This document shows, piece after piece, positions 5,461 to 5,495 of a DNA stretch of 5,495 nt. The notes under the pieces are model-generated. The model made no database searches and had not been told where the DNA came from. It was given only the letters and a program-made list of their open reading frames with translations. Both the position numbers and the translations under genes were made by a program. How positions within the stretch are numbered: the first letter of the stretch is position 1; each line of letters begins with the position of its first letter. This stretch comes from Erysipelotrichia bacterium (GTDB lineage Bacteria; Bacillota_I; Bacilli_A; RFN20; CAG-826): assembly GCA_012971835.1 (NCBI GenBank), contig JAAZFR010000041.1, forward strand, positions 1-5,495, given 5' to 3'.

Positions 5461-5495
5461 CTTAATCGATACTCCACCACAAATGATGTTTATAT

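Larger units (their letters stand above)
5390..5495 (-). ncRNA. T-box riboswitch leader of trpB (3' part; 5' part outside window)
   Basis: A cis-acting leader that lets RNA polymerase read into trpB when uncharged tRNA binds. The sequence GGGTGGCACCACG (5425-5436) matches the T-box core, consensus AGGGTGGNACCGCG, with A for G near the end. It is embedded in a full antiterminator and overlaps a terminator with a T7 tract (5390-5396). Upstream in the RNA, a 7-pair hairpin (5443-5460, loop AATC) is a good candidate for Stem III. The bulge reads UGGC; its fourth base should pair with the tRNA discriminator, so C predicts G73, which bacterial tRNA-Trp has. Stem I with the specifier codon is beyond 5495, so UGG cannot be confirmed here. 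Confidence 0.9.

Noticed and set aside
1..5495. tRNA, rRNA, CRISPR arrays, insertion sequences, attachment sites
   Set aside because: No cloverleaf, spaced repeats, transposase motifs or flanking inverted repeats were seen on either strand.

Overview
The window looks like chromosomal DNA of a low-GC Firmicutes/Bacilli-type bacterium. The base composition is AT-rich, Shine-Dalgarno sites of the AAAGGAG type are used, and a T-box leader precedes trpB. TGA is used as a stop (end of the first acyltransferase) and Trp is always TGG, so this is the standard bacterial code and not the Mycoplasma code. The species cannot be named from the sequence; an uncultured gut-type Bacilli lineage is a guess.

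Layout: (1) positions 1-69 hold what looks like the last 22 codons of a + strand gene. (2) 75-674, minus strand: an XRE-type DNA-binding domain fused to four predicted membrane helices, with a clear promoter (699-727) and an 11-bp-period direct repeat over its -10 element. (3) 831-4180, plus strand: a tightly packed four-gene unit, acyltransferase - GT8 glycosyltransferase - GT8 glycosyltransferase - acyltransferase, with junctions of -4, -11 and +2 bp. (4) 4177-5349, minus strand: trpB, tryptophan synthase beta chain, converging on the operon; the two genes share a CTAG palindrome that supplies both stop codons. (5) 5390-5495, minus strand: the 3' part of a T-box riboswitch in front of trpB, with antiterminator, competing terminator and a probable Stem III; the specifier stem lies beyond the window edge.

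How they may work together: the four-gene operon has the enzyme types needed to build and acylate a membrane glycolipid or lipid-anchored glycan (two sugar transfers, two acyl transfers). Both acyltransferases keep the catalytic His/Asp and the Pro-Glu of the PlsC fold. They lack the usual residues of the glycerol-phosphate acceptor motifs, so a non-phosphate acceptor such as a sugar hydroxyl is a reasonable hypothesis. The divergent membrane-bound XRE protein is a candidate envelope-sensing regulator, probably autoregulated. trpB is independent of this unit. It appears here without trpA and is controlled by uncharged tRNA, with a bulge base that fits the tRNA-Trp discriminator G73.
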